In this document: positions 1 to 8,037 of the stretch, piece by piece | How positions within the stretch are numbered: the first letter of the stretch is position 1 | Layout: each line of letters begins with the position of its first letter | Notes under the pieces: model-generated | Told to the model about the DNA's origin: nothing | The model's input: the letters and a program-made list of their open reading frames with translations, nothing else | The model's database searches: none | From: a virus | Strand: one strand, 5' to 3' | Length of the DNA stretch: 64,000 nucleotides | Virus record (IMG/VR): IMGVR_UViG_3300035689_000007 | Coordinates: 1 to 64,000 of that record | Program-made: the position numbers and the translations under genes

Positions 1-338
1 TTTATCCAATTAGCCAAGACAATGGTCAAAAATGTGTTATTGTTAGAAATCCAATTGAAAGATTTCGATCTATGGTGGCTCATAGAAATAGAACAGTTGA
101 AGAACAATTAGAAAATCCAATATACGGTTGTGAGTTCTGCCATATTACAAATTATGACAGAGCATTTTTATTTGAAACGCAACTACAAGACTGTGCAGAT
201 TGGCTTGGGATTACCGTGCCATTACCACATTTGGATGCTAGTGAAAATAAGCCCGTTTTAACAACAGAACAAGAAAATAGAGTTCGTGAAATATATGCAA
301 TAGATATTGAATTATGGGAGTCATTACAGAACGAATAA
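1..338 (+). CDS. Sulfotransferase-like protein, C-terminal part (cut by window edge)
   Basis: The frame is open from base 3 without a start, so the gene begins outside the window; about 111 C-terminal residues are visible. Just before the first internal Met the translation reads VIVRNPIERFRSM. This matches the R-x-P-x-x-R-x-x-S pattern of the 3'-phosphate (PAPS) binding loop of sulfotransferases. The tail, with Asn/Lys-Pro-Val-Leu and a closing Arg-x-Ile-Tyr-x-x-Asp-x-x-Leu-Trp helix, also resembles the end of small Golgi-type and bacterial sulfotransferases. The expected role is sulfate transfer to a glycan or other acceptor, which suits a phage rich in glycosyltransferases. The N-terminal PAPS 5'-phosphosulfate loop is not visible, so activity cannot be judged. 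Confidence 0.65.
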   Translation, partial: YPISQDNGQKCVIVRNPIERFRSMVAHRNRTVEEQLENPIYGCEFCHITNYDRAFLFETQLQDCADWLGITVPLPHLDASENKPVLTTEQENRVREIYAIDIELWESLQNE

Positions 339-376
339 TTAAATTAACTAAAAGGTTAAACAAACCTGTTTAAAAA

Positions 377-414
377 TTGTTAAACTTTTAACATGTAAGC
401 TACTATAGATAGTA
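377..414 (+). promoter_or_regulatory. Candidate promoter with two short palindromes
   Basis: This is the only sizeable spacer (339-452) in the first 2 kb. A weak sigma-70-like pair is present: TTGTTA (377-382) and TACTAT (401-406), 18 bp apart. Two 14-bp dyads overlap these boxes: GTTAAA-CT-TTTAAC (379-392) and TACTAT-AG-ATAGTA (401-414). They could be operator sites or simply AT-rich chance symmetry. The strong Shine-Dalgarno AAAAGGA for the 453 gene lies downstream. Confidence 0.3.
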
Positions 415-452
415 AATAAATATTTATAAACCCAACCTAAAAGGAAATAATC

Positions 453-689
453 ATGCCAGTATCTACAACAGATGTTGTTCAAAATGTAACAAGTTCAGAA
501 ACCATAAGAAACGGTGTTTTTGTAACGTCGTGTTTCGCAACAGGTGAATATCACACAATTAGCACAAGCACAGATAGTAATTTTGTTAATTTTGATGTAA
601 GTTTAACCTATGACCAATTAGAAGATAAGTATACATCTAGATTTGATAAAATATCATATTACAATGCCGTTGATGGGGGTTCTCCATGA
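453..689 (+). CDS. Hypothetical 78-aa phage protein
   Basis: I do not recognise this protein. It is a small, Thr/Ser-rich, mildly acidic product with no signal peptide or membrane segment. The ATG at 453 follows a good ribosome binding site (AAAAGGAAATAATC), so translation is credible. It is the first gene after the 114-bp spacer and its stop overlaps the next start (ATGA), so it probably leads a short operon with the lipoprotein and membrane genes that follow. The alternation of polar and hydrophobic residues suggests a small beta-rich fold, but this is only an impression. Confidence 0.6.
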   Translation: MPVSTTDVVQNVTSSETIRNGVFVTSCFATGEYHTISTSTDSNFVNFDVSLTYDQLEDKYTSRFDKISYYNAVDGGSP

Positions 690-979
690 GATATAGTTTT
701 TATTGTGCATTATGCTTTTTAATAACTGGTTGTTCTACTCAATATTCTTGTGATATTGATGTTGCGTTTAGCAATGTTACACCAATGGTAGAAGAAGCAA
801 ATGCGGCATTTGATAAGGCTGAAAAGGAATTGTTAAATATAAAACCAGATGATATTGTTAGGCCAGATCCAGATATTAGTAAATGCCCATGCAAAGGAAG
901 TGGTGTAATTACACATGGCGATGGACATCAAACACAATGCCCGTATCACTCAAAAACGATGAATATTTTAAAGAGGTAA
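686..979 (+). CDS. Putative small lipoprotein with Cys-rich CxCxGxG motif
   Basis: The N-terminus has a short hydrophobic stretch ending in L-I-T-G-C16, a lipobox, so Cys16 would be lipidated after signal peptidase II cleavage. The middle is a charged helical segment. The C-terminal part reads CPCKGSGVITHGDGHQTQCPYH, shown here as C-x-C-K-G-S-G ... G-D-G-H-x-T-x-C-P-x-H; it resembles one half of a DnaJ-type zinc knuckle and could bind a metal. The start overlaps the upstream stop (ATGA). With the neighbouring single-pass membrane proteins it may belong to an envelope or lysis cassette (spanin-like outer-membrane lipoprotein), but no spanin signature is recognisable. Confidence 0.65.
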   Translation: MRYSFYCALCFLITGCSTQYSCDIDVAFSNVTPMVEEANAAFDKAEKELLNIKPDDIVRPDPDISKCPCKGSGVITHGDGHQTQCPYHSKTMNILKR

Positions 980-982
980 CAA

Positions 983-1255
983 ATGGAACTAGATTTTTAC
1001 ACAAGGATAGGATTACTACTAGCAGGGCTGCTACTTCTTTTATTTGTAAATGTTGATATAACATATGTTTTATCAAGATTACTATTTCGTAAAACAGTCT
1101 CAGAAAACACAACTAATGAAAAAGAATTTTTAAACATGGTTAATTTATGGTATAAGCTTAAAGAAGCTTGTGAAAAACATGGATTTATAGACGCAAGTAA
1201 TAAATTAGACGAAGTGTTTCCACTATTAAATGATAGGTCGCCTAATGATGAATAA
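983..1255 (+). CDS. Small single-pass membrane protein (90 aa)
   Basis: Residues about 7-32 form a strongly hydrophobic helix (Leu-rich, GLLLAGLLLLLFVNV). A basic segment follows and then a soluble charged helical domain of about 50 residues, so it is probably an N-terminally anchored protein. It starts 3 bp after the lipoprotein gene and its end overlaps the next gene. A role in lysis (inner-membrane partner of the preceding lipoprotein) or superinfection exclusion is possible from size and context. No family was recognised. Confidence 0.6.
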   Translation: MELDFYTRIGLLLAGLLLLLFVNVDITYVLSRLLFRKTVSENTTNEKEFLNMVNLWYKLKEACEKHGFIDASNKLDEVFPLLNDRSPNDE

Positions 1256-1703
1256 AAAATTTGCTAACATTATAGCGGTATTAGCTATTATAATTGCTAT
1301 ATTTCCTGCTATTAAATTACCTATACTTCCTTTACCAACTCCACAACCTTCTATCAATCTTGATGTTAATAAGCCAGATCAAGATATACTAAATAAAGTC
1401 AATGCGATTAACTTAATTGTTACCAACAGAGAAGATAGAATTAAATTAGCCGTATTTAACTATTGTTTTAGTAAAAGGCTAAAGGGTTATAACACAGACA
1501 CACAAAAGCTAAATGACATTTACGTTAAAGCAGCCGCATATTATTTTGGTGAAACGATGAAAGATAAATACAATAATCTGGATGTAGAATTAACTAAAAT
1601 GTTTGTAGATATTTTGGGAGACAAAAATCATATTCTAAGCGAAGATGAAAAAGTACAATTACATAATACTTTTGGAGGTCTTGCTTGGAGTCTAATTCAA
1701 TGA
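1245..1703 (+). CDS. Small N-anchored membrane protein (152 aa)
   Basis: An open frame continues to an earlier ATG at 1230, but the ATG pair at 1245/1248 fits the junction better: it overlaps the preceding stop and is followed at once by Lys-Lys and a hydrophobic helix (about residues 5-22). After the helix comes a Pro-rich hinge (PILPLPTPQPS) and a soluble helical domain of about 115 residues. The pattern is that of a periplasm-facing protein on a proline-rich stalk, as seen in some spanins and lysis regulators, but there is no diagnostic motif. The stop overlaps the next start (ATGA). Confidence 0.6.
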   Translation: MMNKKFANIIAVLAIIIAIFPAIKLPILPLPTPQPSINLDVNKPDQDILNKVNAINLIVTNREDRIKLAVFNYCFSKRLKGYNTDTQKLNDIYVKAAAYYFGETMKDKYNNLDVELTKMFVDILGDKNHILSEDEKVQLHNTFGGLAWSLIQ

Positions 1704-2332
1704 TAACATTACCTATTAGAGATATAAAAAAAACGCTAGATGAAATATTTTCTAATTCTGGATATTCATTTAAAGACTTCTCTATAAAACTACCACAGCC
1801 ATTGAACATGACTTTTGGTACTGTTGATGGTGACAAAATATCTCTCAAATTTGTTAATAAACTACCAATTATTAGTTGGAAAAAACTTATCACTATATCC
1901 GCATCTATCCAAGAAATAATCCTTGGTAATGATGGCGGAATTATAAGAATTAAGTACTTTCCAGATTTGAAATTTAAGTATACGGAAGATGTTGATGGTG
2001 TTACTTTCTTTAATTATGGCATAAATTTTAATGACATCAAGTCAGAAATCAACGAAGTTTATGACGATGAGGAGCGTAGAAAAATTGCAAATCAGTGCTT
2101 GCGTTATGCCGATGAATGGGTTACAATGTGCTGTGCGTCTGGAGTGCAGCGTTCAGAATTTTCCAATAAGCGTTTAAAAAATGACTGCTATCGTTTCGTA
2201 AAAGATAATGTTATTACAGAATACAAACAAAATCATGGATCAGTTGTAATCAGCTTTATAGTAATATATGTGATATTACCAATAATATTGAAATGGATTA
2301 TTGAGAAGATATTTAAAAAGTTAACTAGCTGA
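1700..2332 (+). CDS. C-tail-anchored membrane protein, unknown (210 aa)
   Basis: The ATG at 1700 overlaps the preceding stop (ATGA) and is preferred over an in-frame TTG at 1685. The first 180 residues look soluble and mixed alpha/beta. The last 30 residues are a hydrophobic segment (VVISFIVIYVILPIILKWII) followed by a basic tail, typical of a C-terminal membrane anchor. It closes a run of three membrane proteins and a lipoprotein, which argues for a shared envelope role. No family was recognised. Confidence 0.6.
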   Translation: MITLPIRDIKKTLDEIFSNSGYSFKDFSIKLPQPLNMTFGTVDGDKISLKFVNKLPIISWKKLITISASIQEIILGNDGGIIRIKYFPDLKFKYTEDVDGVTFFNYGINFNDIKSEINEVYDDEERRKIANQCLRYADEWVTMCCASGVQRSEFSNKRLKNDCYRFVKDNVITEYKQNHGSVVISFIVIYVILPIILKWIIEKIFKKLTS

Positions 2333-2357
2333 TTTCAGATATTTACTTACACATTAT

Positions 2358-2362
2358 AGGAG
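2358..2362 (+). promoter_or_regulatory. Ribosome binding site of nrdA
   Basis: AGGAG lies 8 bp before the ATG at 2371. It is the only clear signal in the 38-bp gap between the membrane cassette and the dNTP operon; no convincing promoter was seen there. Confidence 0.7.
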
Positions 2363-2370
2363 CAATATAT

Positions 2371-4608
2371 ATGTTGGTCAAGAAACGCAGTGGCGAAGTT
2401 GAAGAATACAATGTGGAGAAAATACACAAAGTTTTAGAATGGGCCACTTATGATATAGCTAATGTTTCTTTTTCCGACATAGAGATGAACGCTCACCTAT
2501 CTTTACATGATGGTATAAGTACTAAAGAAATACATCAAATTTTAATTAAATCTGCCAATGATTTAACTTCTAAAACATGTCCTAATTATCAATATGTTGC
2601 CTCTCGTTTATTAAATATGTCTCTTCGTAAAGACCTGTGGGAAAGGCATGATTCTCCACCATCTTTGTATGATCATATATGTAAAAACGCCCAAGAAGAA
2701 GTGTATGATAAAAATCTTTTTACTAAGTGGACGAAGGATGATATAGAAGAAATAGAAAAACACCTAGACCATAATCGAGATTATTTATTTACATATGCCG
2801 GTTTGCAACAAATGATTGACAAATATCTTGTAAAAAATAGGAGTACAGGTAAAATTTATGAAACTCCACAATTTGCCTACATGTGTATAGCACTATCATT
2901 ATTTCACACAGTTTCAGAAGTATTAGAAGCGTATGAATACTTCTCTACACACAAAATAAATCTACCTACACCAATCATGGCCGGTGTAAGAACCAAAATA
3001 AAACAGTTTGCCAGTTGTGTTCTAGTCGATGTAGAGGACGATTTAAACTCTATTTTTGCTAGCGTACACGCTGTTGGTAAGTATACTGCAAGAAGGGCTG
3101 GCATCGGATTAAATATTGGAAGAATTAGACCTATCAATTCTAGTATACGTGGTGGCGAAGTAATACACACGGGCTTAATTCCTTATCTCAAAATATTTGA
3201 ATCCACAGTAAAAGCAACTAGTCAAAATGGTATTCGTGGTGGTTCTGCCACTGTGCATATCCCCTTCTGGCATTACGAGATAGAAGACGTTGTGTCTTTA
3301 AAGAATAATGCCGGAACTGACGATAATAGAGTTAGAAAGCTAGATTATTCTGTGCAATTTAATAAGCTATTCTACGAACGGCTAATTAATAATCAAGATA
3401 TAACTTTAATGAGTCCAGAAGAAACCGATGGACTTTATTCTGCAATGGGTGATGATTATGAAACATTTAAGAGATTATATGAGAAGTATGAAAATCACAG
3501 ATCGATAAAAATAAAAAAGAAAATCAATGCACGAAAACTAGCAGAAATATTTGCTAAAGAAAGACTCGAAACTGGTAGAATATATGTGATGAACATTGAT
3601 AATGCTAACGAACATGGTTCTTGGTCTGTACCAGTTTATATGAGTAATCTATGTCAAGAAATTATACATCCAACAAAGCCTATTCATGATATAGCAGATA
3701 AGGATGGAGAAATTGGAATCTGCATATTATCAGCCTTAAATCTACTAGAACTACACTCCGATCAAGATATTGAAAAGGCTTGTTCTATAACTGTTAAGAC
3801 TTTAGAATCCATTATTGATTATCAAGATTATCCAGTATTAGCTGGGGAAAACTTTACTAAGAATAGGAGATCTCTAGGTATAGGAATTACAAATTTTGCT
3901 GGATATCTAGCTAAAAATAAACTAAAGTATGATGATCCTGCAACTTTAAAGTTTGTACATACAGCTATGGAAAAAATACAATGGTATTTACTTAATGAGT
4001 CGTGCAAACTGGCAGAACAACTAGGACCGTGTAATAAGTTTAACGAAACAAAATATTCTCATAAACTTTTACCTATTGATTGGTACAAAAAAACAGTTGA
4101 CGAGCTAGTCAGTCCAGAGTATACTATGGATTGGGAGGGTTTGCGAAACAGAATAGCACAACACGGTCTGAGACACTCCACTCTTACTGCTATTATGCCA
4201 TGCGAGTCATCTAGTGTGATTCAAAATAGTACAAATGGAATTGAACCTGTGCGTAACTTAATTTCATATAAGAAAGCTAAGAACGGTGTACTTAAACAGT
4301 TAGTTCCAAATTATAGTTCCAGAAAGAATTTTTACACTTTAGCGTGGGAAATGCAAGACAACAAAGCTATATTAAACATTTGTGCTGTATTGCAAAAGTT
4401 TGTTGACATGAGCATTAGCGTAAATCTGTACTATAATTATTCACATTATCAAGATGGAAATATTCCACTAAGTACGTTGATTAAAGATCAAATATACGGT
4501 TATAAATACGGTATCAAAAATTTCTATTACTGTAACACTCCAGATTCTGATGGAGATACAGAAAAAGAATTATCTAACAACTGTGAAAGTGGAGCGTGTG
4601 CAATATGA
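2371..4608 (+). CDS. nrdA: Class Ia ribonucleotide reductase, large (alpha) subunit
   Basis: This subunit reduces ribonucleoside diphosphates to deoxyribonucleotides together with NrdB. At 745 aa it is close to the E. coli enzyme (761 aa). An ATP-cone occupies roughly residues 1-90 (KRSGEVEEYNVEKIHKVL), so dATP feedback is possible. Active-site residues are all in place: redox pair C216 and C451, thiyl Cys428 in the S-N-L-C-Q-E block with N426 and E430, a PCESSS...NGIEP phosphate-binding loop, a Tyr-Tyr radical-transfer pair near the end, and the C-terminal redox tail CESGAC (C738, C743). It looks fully functional. Its stop overlaps the start of the DUF1501 gene (ATGA), giving the unusual order nrdA-DUF1501-nrdB. 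Confidence 0.97.
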   Translation: MLVKKRSGEVEEYNVEKIHKVLEWATYDIANVSFSDIEMNAHLSLHDGISTKEIHQILIKSANDLTSKTCPNYQYVASRLLNMSLRKDLWERHDSPPSLYDHICKNAQEEVYDKNLFTKWTKDDIEEIEKHLDHNRDYLFTYAGLQQMIDKYLVKNRSTGKIYETPQFAYMCIALSLFHTVSEVLEAYEYFSTHKINLPTPIMAGVRTKIKQFASCVLVDVEDDLNSIFASVHAVGKYTARRAGIGLNIGRIRPINSSIRGGEVIHTGLIPYLKIFESTVKATSQNGIRGGSATVHIPFWHYEIEDVVSLKNNAGTDDNRVRKLDYSVQFNKLFYERLINNQDITLMSPEETDGLYSAMGDDYETFKRLYEKYENHRSIKIKKKINARKLAEIFAKERLETGRIYVMNIDNANEHGSWSVPVYMSNLCQEIIHPTKPIHDIADKDGEIGICILSALNLLELHSDQDIEKACSITVKTLESIIDYQDYPVLAGENFTKNRRSLGIGITNFAGYLAKNKLKYDDPATLKFVHTAMEKIQWYLLNESCKLAEQLGPCNKFNETKYSHKLLPIDWYKKTVDELVSPEYTMDWEGLRNRIAQHGLRHSTLTAIMPCESSSVIQNSTNGIEPVRNLISYKKAKNGVLKQLVPNYSSRKNFYTLAWEMQDNKAILNICAVLQKFVDMSISVNLYYNYSHYQDGNIPLSTLIKDQIYGYKYGIKNFYYCNTPDSDGDTEKELSNNCESGACAI

Positions 4609-5849
4609 AACGTAGAAACTTCTTACTATCGACGGGTGTTGCTGGTATAACAGCAACTATGAATAATATCAGTTTTTCTATCAACTATAACAATGATCCA
4701 AAATTTACCTCAAATGATAATAGCGTTATATATCTATATCTTAGCGGTGGACCAACACACATTGAAACATTCAATCCGCTGCCATTAGCTCCATCTGATA
4801 GAAAATCTATTACTGGTAATATACATACCAAAATACCCGGATTTGCAATTGGTGGTATGTGGGATAAAATAGCAAATCAAACAAACAAAATTACGGTAGT
4901 AAATAGTTTCCACCACTCTGATCCAAACCATGAAAGTGCAACACACTGGATGTTAACGGGAGAAAGAACAACTCCAAATAGTCCACCTAAATGGCCTAGT
5001 TTTGGTAGCGTTATTTCTGGACAATATGGAACGAATATAAAAAATGGTCTACCTTCCTATATCAAGTTAAATACAATTCAATACGATGGTGCCGCATGGA
5101 TGGGTACTAAATACATGGGCTATACTGCTAGTAGAGAAGGTGTAGATGATCTGTTTATGAAAAATGAGAAGAAGTTCAAAGATAGAATGAAGATGTTAGA
5201 GGTACTTGAAAAGCATAGCCCAATACCGGATGATCGTAATGCTAACGCTTGGCTTGAATTAAGAAGTCAGGCTGTAGACGTATTAGTAGGAAAAGCTAGT
5301 GAAGCTTTCCTAATAGAAAAAGATAAAGACTTTGCTAACTACAAAGATAGCCAACTTGGCAAAGATATGCTTACTGCTATTAGACTTATAGAGGCCGGTG
5401 TAAAATTTGTTACAATTAATTACGGCGGATGGGATATGCATGATAACATACTAAACGGTCTAAAAAGTAAAGTACCGGCATTAGATCATGTATTGTCCAT
5501 GTACTTTAATTCAGCGGAGCAAAGAAATATCAACTATAAAAATCTATTAGTAATGAGTGGTGACTTTGGAAGAACTCCAAAAATCAATAAAGATGCTGGT
5601 AGAGATCATTGGCCGCATCTAGTTCCACTATTACTAGCTTGTGATACATATGAAATGAATAGAGTAATTGGTGCCTCTGATAGTAATGGAGAAAGGCCAG
5701 TAGACCATCCATTTGAACCAGAAGATTTAAAATGGACTATTTTAGAGCATATGGGTGTAAATAAAGATGCAGATTGGTATAGCATAGAAAATAGGCCAAT
5801 GATGTTCGTACAAGAAAACGCAAAAAATATTCTGAGGTATTCAATATAA
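4605..5849 (+). CDS. DUF1501 family protein with Tat signal
   Basis: The start is ATG 4605 (ATGA overlap with nrdA); an upstream in-frame GTG lies inside nrdA and is unlikely. The protein begins MKRRNFLLSTGVAGITA, a twin-arginine signal (K-R-R-N-F-L plus hydrophobic core), so it should be exported folded. Family landmarks follow: YLSGGPTHIETFNPLP near residue 45, GGWDMHDN in the middle, SGDFGRTPKINK...GRDHWPH and the closing DHPFEPEDLKWTILEHMG. DUF1501 belongs to the alkaline-phosphatase/sulfatase-like group of uncharacterised secreted proteins, very numerous in Planctomycetota. Length (414 aa) is normal and no key block is missing. It ends 1 bp before nrdB. Its role in a phage is unknown; host-envelope or extracellular sulfate/phosphate chemistry is only a guess. 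Confidence 0.9.
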   Translation: MKRRNFLLSTGVAGITATMNNISFSINYNNDPKFTSNDNSVIYLYLSGGPTHIETFNPLPLAPSDRKSITGNIHTKIPGFAIGGMWDKIANQTNKITVVNSFHHSDPNHESATHWMLTGERTTPNSPPKWPSFGSVISGQYGTNIKNGLPSYIKLNTIQYDGAAWMGTKYMGYTASREGVDDLFMKNEKKFKDRMKMLEVLEKHSPIPDDRNANAWLELRSQAVDVLVGKASEAFLIEKDKDFANYKDSQLGKDMLTAIRLIEAGVKFVTINYGGWDMHDNILNGLKSKVPALDHVLSMYFNSAEQRNINYKNLLVMSGDFGRTPKINKDAGRDHWPHLVPLLLACDTYEMNRVIGASDSNGERPVDHPFEPEDLKWTILEHMGVNKDADWYSIENRPMMFVQENAKNILRYSI

Positions 5850-5850
5850 T

Positions 5851-6930
5851 ATGCAAACAATACTAAATAAAAAGAACGTCAATTATCTAAATCAACCTAT
5901 ATTTTTAGGTGAAGATCTATCATTACAGCGATATGATAAGTTTAAATATCCTGTCTTTTTTGATCTATATAAGAAACAGCTAGAATTTTTCTGGAGGCCA
6001 GAAGAAATAGAATTAAAAAAGGATCGAAACGATTTTAAGAATGACAGTATTATGAGTCCAAACGAAAGATTCATTTTTACGTCGAATCTAAAATATCAAA
6101 CAATGATGGATTCTGTGATATGTCGTGGAGTTCCAACTTTAGTAAATTATGTTTCTAATCCAGAATTAGAAGCATGTATGAACGTGTGGCAATTTTTTGA
6201 GCAAATCCATAGTTATAGTTATACGTATATCATCAAAAATGTGTATAGCGATCCTAGCGAGATTCTAGATAGTTGTCTTACCGATAAAGAGATCTTAAAA
6301 AGGGCAGATGTAGCAATTAAGGAGTATAATGCTCTTAGGGAGCTTGGTAATTCCACAAAGAAAAAAGATCTTAAAAAACAGATATACTTAACCTTAATTA
6401 GTGTAAATATATTAGAAGCAATTCGTTTTTATGTCTCATTTATTTGTGCGTTTGCCTTTGCGGAAAATAAAAAGATGATAGGCAATGCAGATATCATCAA
6501 ACTTATTAAGAGAGATGAGGCTTTGCATCTATATAATACCCAAGAAATAATTAAGATTTTGAGGACTGTTCCAGAAGAAGGTTTTGTCGAAATAGCTTCC
6601 GAGTGCGAAGAGGAGGCTTGTAAAATGTTTGATTCTGCTGCTGCGGAAGAAAAAGCTTGGTCACAGTACCTGTTTAAAGATGGCTCAATTATAGGATTAA
6701 ATGACAGGGTAATGTGTGAATATATAGATTGGTTGTGCATGACTAGGCGTAAGAATATAGGATTGCCATACGAAAAAGGATATAAAAATCCAATAGCTGG
6801 ATGGACTGATCCTTGGATGAATAGTGAATCTGTACAAGTTGCACCACAAGAACATGAAATTACTTCATATAAAATTGGTGCTAGTAAGAACGATTTAGAA
6901 GAAGTTGACTTAGGAGGTTTTAGTCTATGA
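5851..6930 (+). CDS. nrdB: Class Ia ribonucleotide reductase, small (beta) subunit
   Basis: This is the di-iron tyrosyl-radical subunit partnering NrdA. Metal ligands align with the E. coli protein: D87, E117 and H120 (in FFEQIHSYSY), E189, E223 and H226 (RDEALH). The radical Tyr is Y124, four residues after the histidine. The C-terminal tail (EEVDLGGFSL) is the acidic/hydrophobic peptide that docks on the alpha subunit. At 359 aa it is of normal length. The start is the ATG 1 bp after the DUF1501 stop, and its own stop overlaps the dUTPase start (ATGA). Translation of the operon is therefore probably coupled. Confidence 0.97.
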   Translation: MQTILNKKNVNYLNQPIFLGEDLSLQRYDKFKYPVFFDLYKKQLEFFWRPEEIELKKDRNDFKNDSIMSPNERFIFTSNLKYQTMMDSVICRGVPTLVNYVSNPELEACMNVWQFFEQIHSYSYTYIIKNVYSDPSEILDSCLTDKEILKRADVAIKEYNALRELGNSTKKKDLKKQIYLTLISVNILEAIRFYVSFICAFAFAENKKMIGNADIIKLIKRDEALHLYNTQEIIKILRTVPEEGFVEIASECEEEACKMFDSAAAEEKAWSQYLFKDGSIIGLNDRVMCEYIDWLCMTRRKNIGLPYEKGYKNPIAGWTDPWMNSESVQVAPQEHEITSYKIGASKNDLEEVDLGGFSL

Positions 6931-7370
6931 GTTGTACAAAGTTTATGGATTATATACAGGTATCATTACTAAATAGTAATGCTAAAATACCCACAAAAGC
7001 TCATAATGATGATGCTGGATTTGATTTATATTCTAGTGTTGATATAAACATAGCACCTAAATCAAGAGCTACAATCAATACATCAATAGCAATAGCGATG
7101 CCAAGCAATTTTGCCGGTTTAATTTGGCCTAGATCTGGCCTATCTGTTAAACATGGTATAGATGTTTTGGCTGGAGTGGTAGATAGTGGTTATAGGGGAG
7201 AAATACTAGTATGTCTATACAATACTTCAGATGATATCGTAGAGATTCATACTGGGGATAGAATCGCTCAGATTATATTCCAAGAGGTTCCTCGCGTATC
7301 ATTATCAGTCAATGCAACGTTAGGTTCCTCGCAACGAGGGAGTAATGGCTTTGGAAGCACAGGCACATAA
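6927..7370 (+). CDS. dut: dUTP diphosphatase, trimeric type
   Basis: It hydrolyses dUTP to dUMP and pyrophosphate, preventing uracil incorporation and feeding dTMP synthesis. All five motifs of the trimeric family are present: motif 1 DAGFDLYSS (29-37), motif 2 PRSGLS (68-73), motif 3 GVVDSGYRGE (83-92) with the catalytic Asp, motif 4 GDRIAQIIF (110-118) and the C-terminal Phe-containing loop RGSNGFGSTG (137-146). At 147 aa it is complete. A GGAGG lies 10 bp before ATG 6927. Its end overlaps the phoH-like gene by 26 bp. Confidence 0.96.
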   Translation: MSCTKFMDYIQVSLLNSNAKIPTKAHNDDAGFDLYSSVDINIAPKSRATINTSIAIAMPSNFAGLIWPRSGLSVKHGIDVLAGVVDSGYRGEILVCLYNTSDDIVEIHTGDRIAQIIFQEVPRVSLSVNATLGSSQRGSNGFGSTGT

Positions 7371-8037
7371 TAACAACCGAAAAGATAAAAAAGCAAATAA
7401 GAAAAAAACCAGTTCCACAAATTCGCTAGAAGCTAAGACAGAAAATCAAAAAAATTATATACGCTCTATTATAGAAAACGATATTATTTTTTGTACTGGA
7501 CCGTCTGGCAGTGGTAAATCTTTTATTGCCGCTGGACTAGCTGCACAAAAATTACTAAAAGATGAAATAGATACTATTATTGTAACTAGACCTTTAGTAT
7601 GCACTGGAAGAGACATAGGCTCACTACCCGGAGAATTGAATGAAAAAATTAAACCATATCTACAGCCAATGGAAGAAAATTTAAGGTTTTTCCTTGGTAG
7701 AGATTTATTTGGTTTATATTTTAATCAACGTAGAATTAGATTTGAACCTCTGGAAACTATGCGTGGATCTACATTTCATAAATCTTATATGATTTTAGAT
7801 GAAGCTCAAAATTGCACTCTAGAACAAATTAAAATGTTCATAACTAGAATGGGACAGGATAGTAAAGTGCTTATAAATGGAGATAATAAACAAACCGATA
7901 TCTATACTAAATGTGGATTAGATTTTTGTATGGATAGGTTGTCTAGCGTTCAAGGTGTCGGAATCTGTCGATTGGAGTATCATGATATACAGAGGAACGG
8001 AATTTTAGGGGCTGTGCTTTACGCATTAGAAAAGTAA
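7345..8037 (+). CDS. phoH: PhoH-like ATPase
   Basis: This is a P-loop ATPase of the PhoH/RhaB family: Walker A GPSGSGKS (52-59), Walker B MILDEAQN (D152, E153), and a family-typical TRPLVCTGRDIGSLPG block after the first strand. The first ~30 residues are Lys/Asn-rich and probably disordered. At 230 aa it has the usual phage PhoH length. The cellular role of PhoH is not settled; an RNA-related helicase/nuclease-associated function is proposed, and in phages it is a common auxiliary gene. A Shine-Dalgarno GAGGGAG inside the dUTPase 3' end supports the ATG at 7345. Confidence 0.95.
   Translation: MALEAQAHNNNRKDKKANKKKTSSTNSLEAKTENQKNYIRSIIENDIIFCTGPSGSGKSFIAAGLAAQKLLKDEIDTIIVTRPLVCTGRDIGSLPGELNEKIKPYLQPMEENLRFFLGRDLFGLYFNQRRIRFEPLETMRGSTFHKSYMILDEAQNCTLEQIKMFITRMGQDSKVLINGDNKQTDIYTKCGLDFCMDRLSSVQGVGICRLEYHDIQRNGILGAVLYALEK

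Noticed and set aside
421-428. TATAAATA on the minus strand, resembling a T4 late promoter
   Set aside because: It points toward the plus-strand gene ending at 338, with no minus-strand gene there; AT-rich sequence makes chance likely.
4596-4604. GTG start for the DUF1501 gene
   Set aside because: It would place three residues before a perfect Tat signal and lies inside nrdA; the ATGA overlap at 4605 is the better start.
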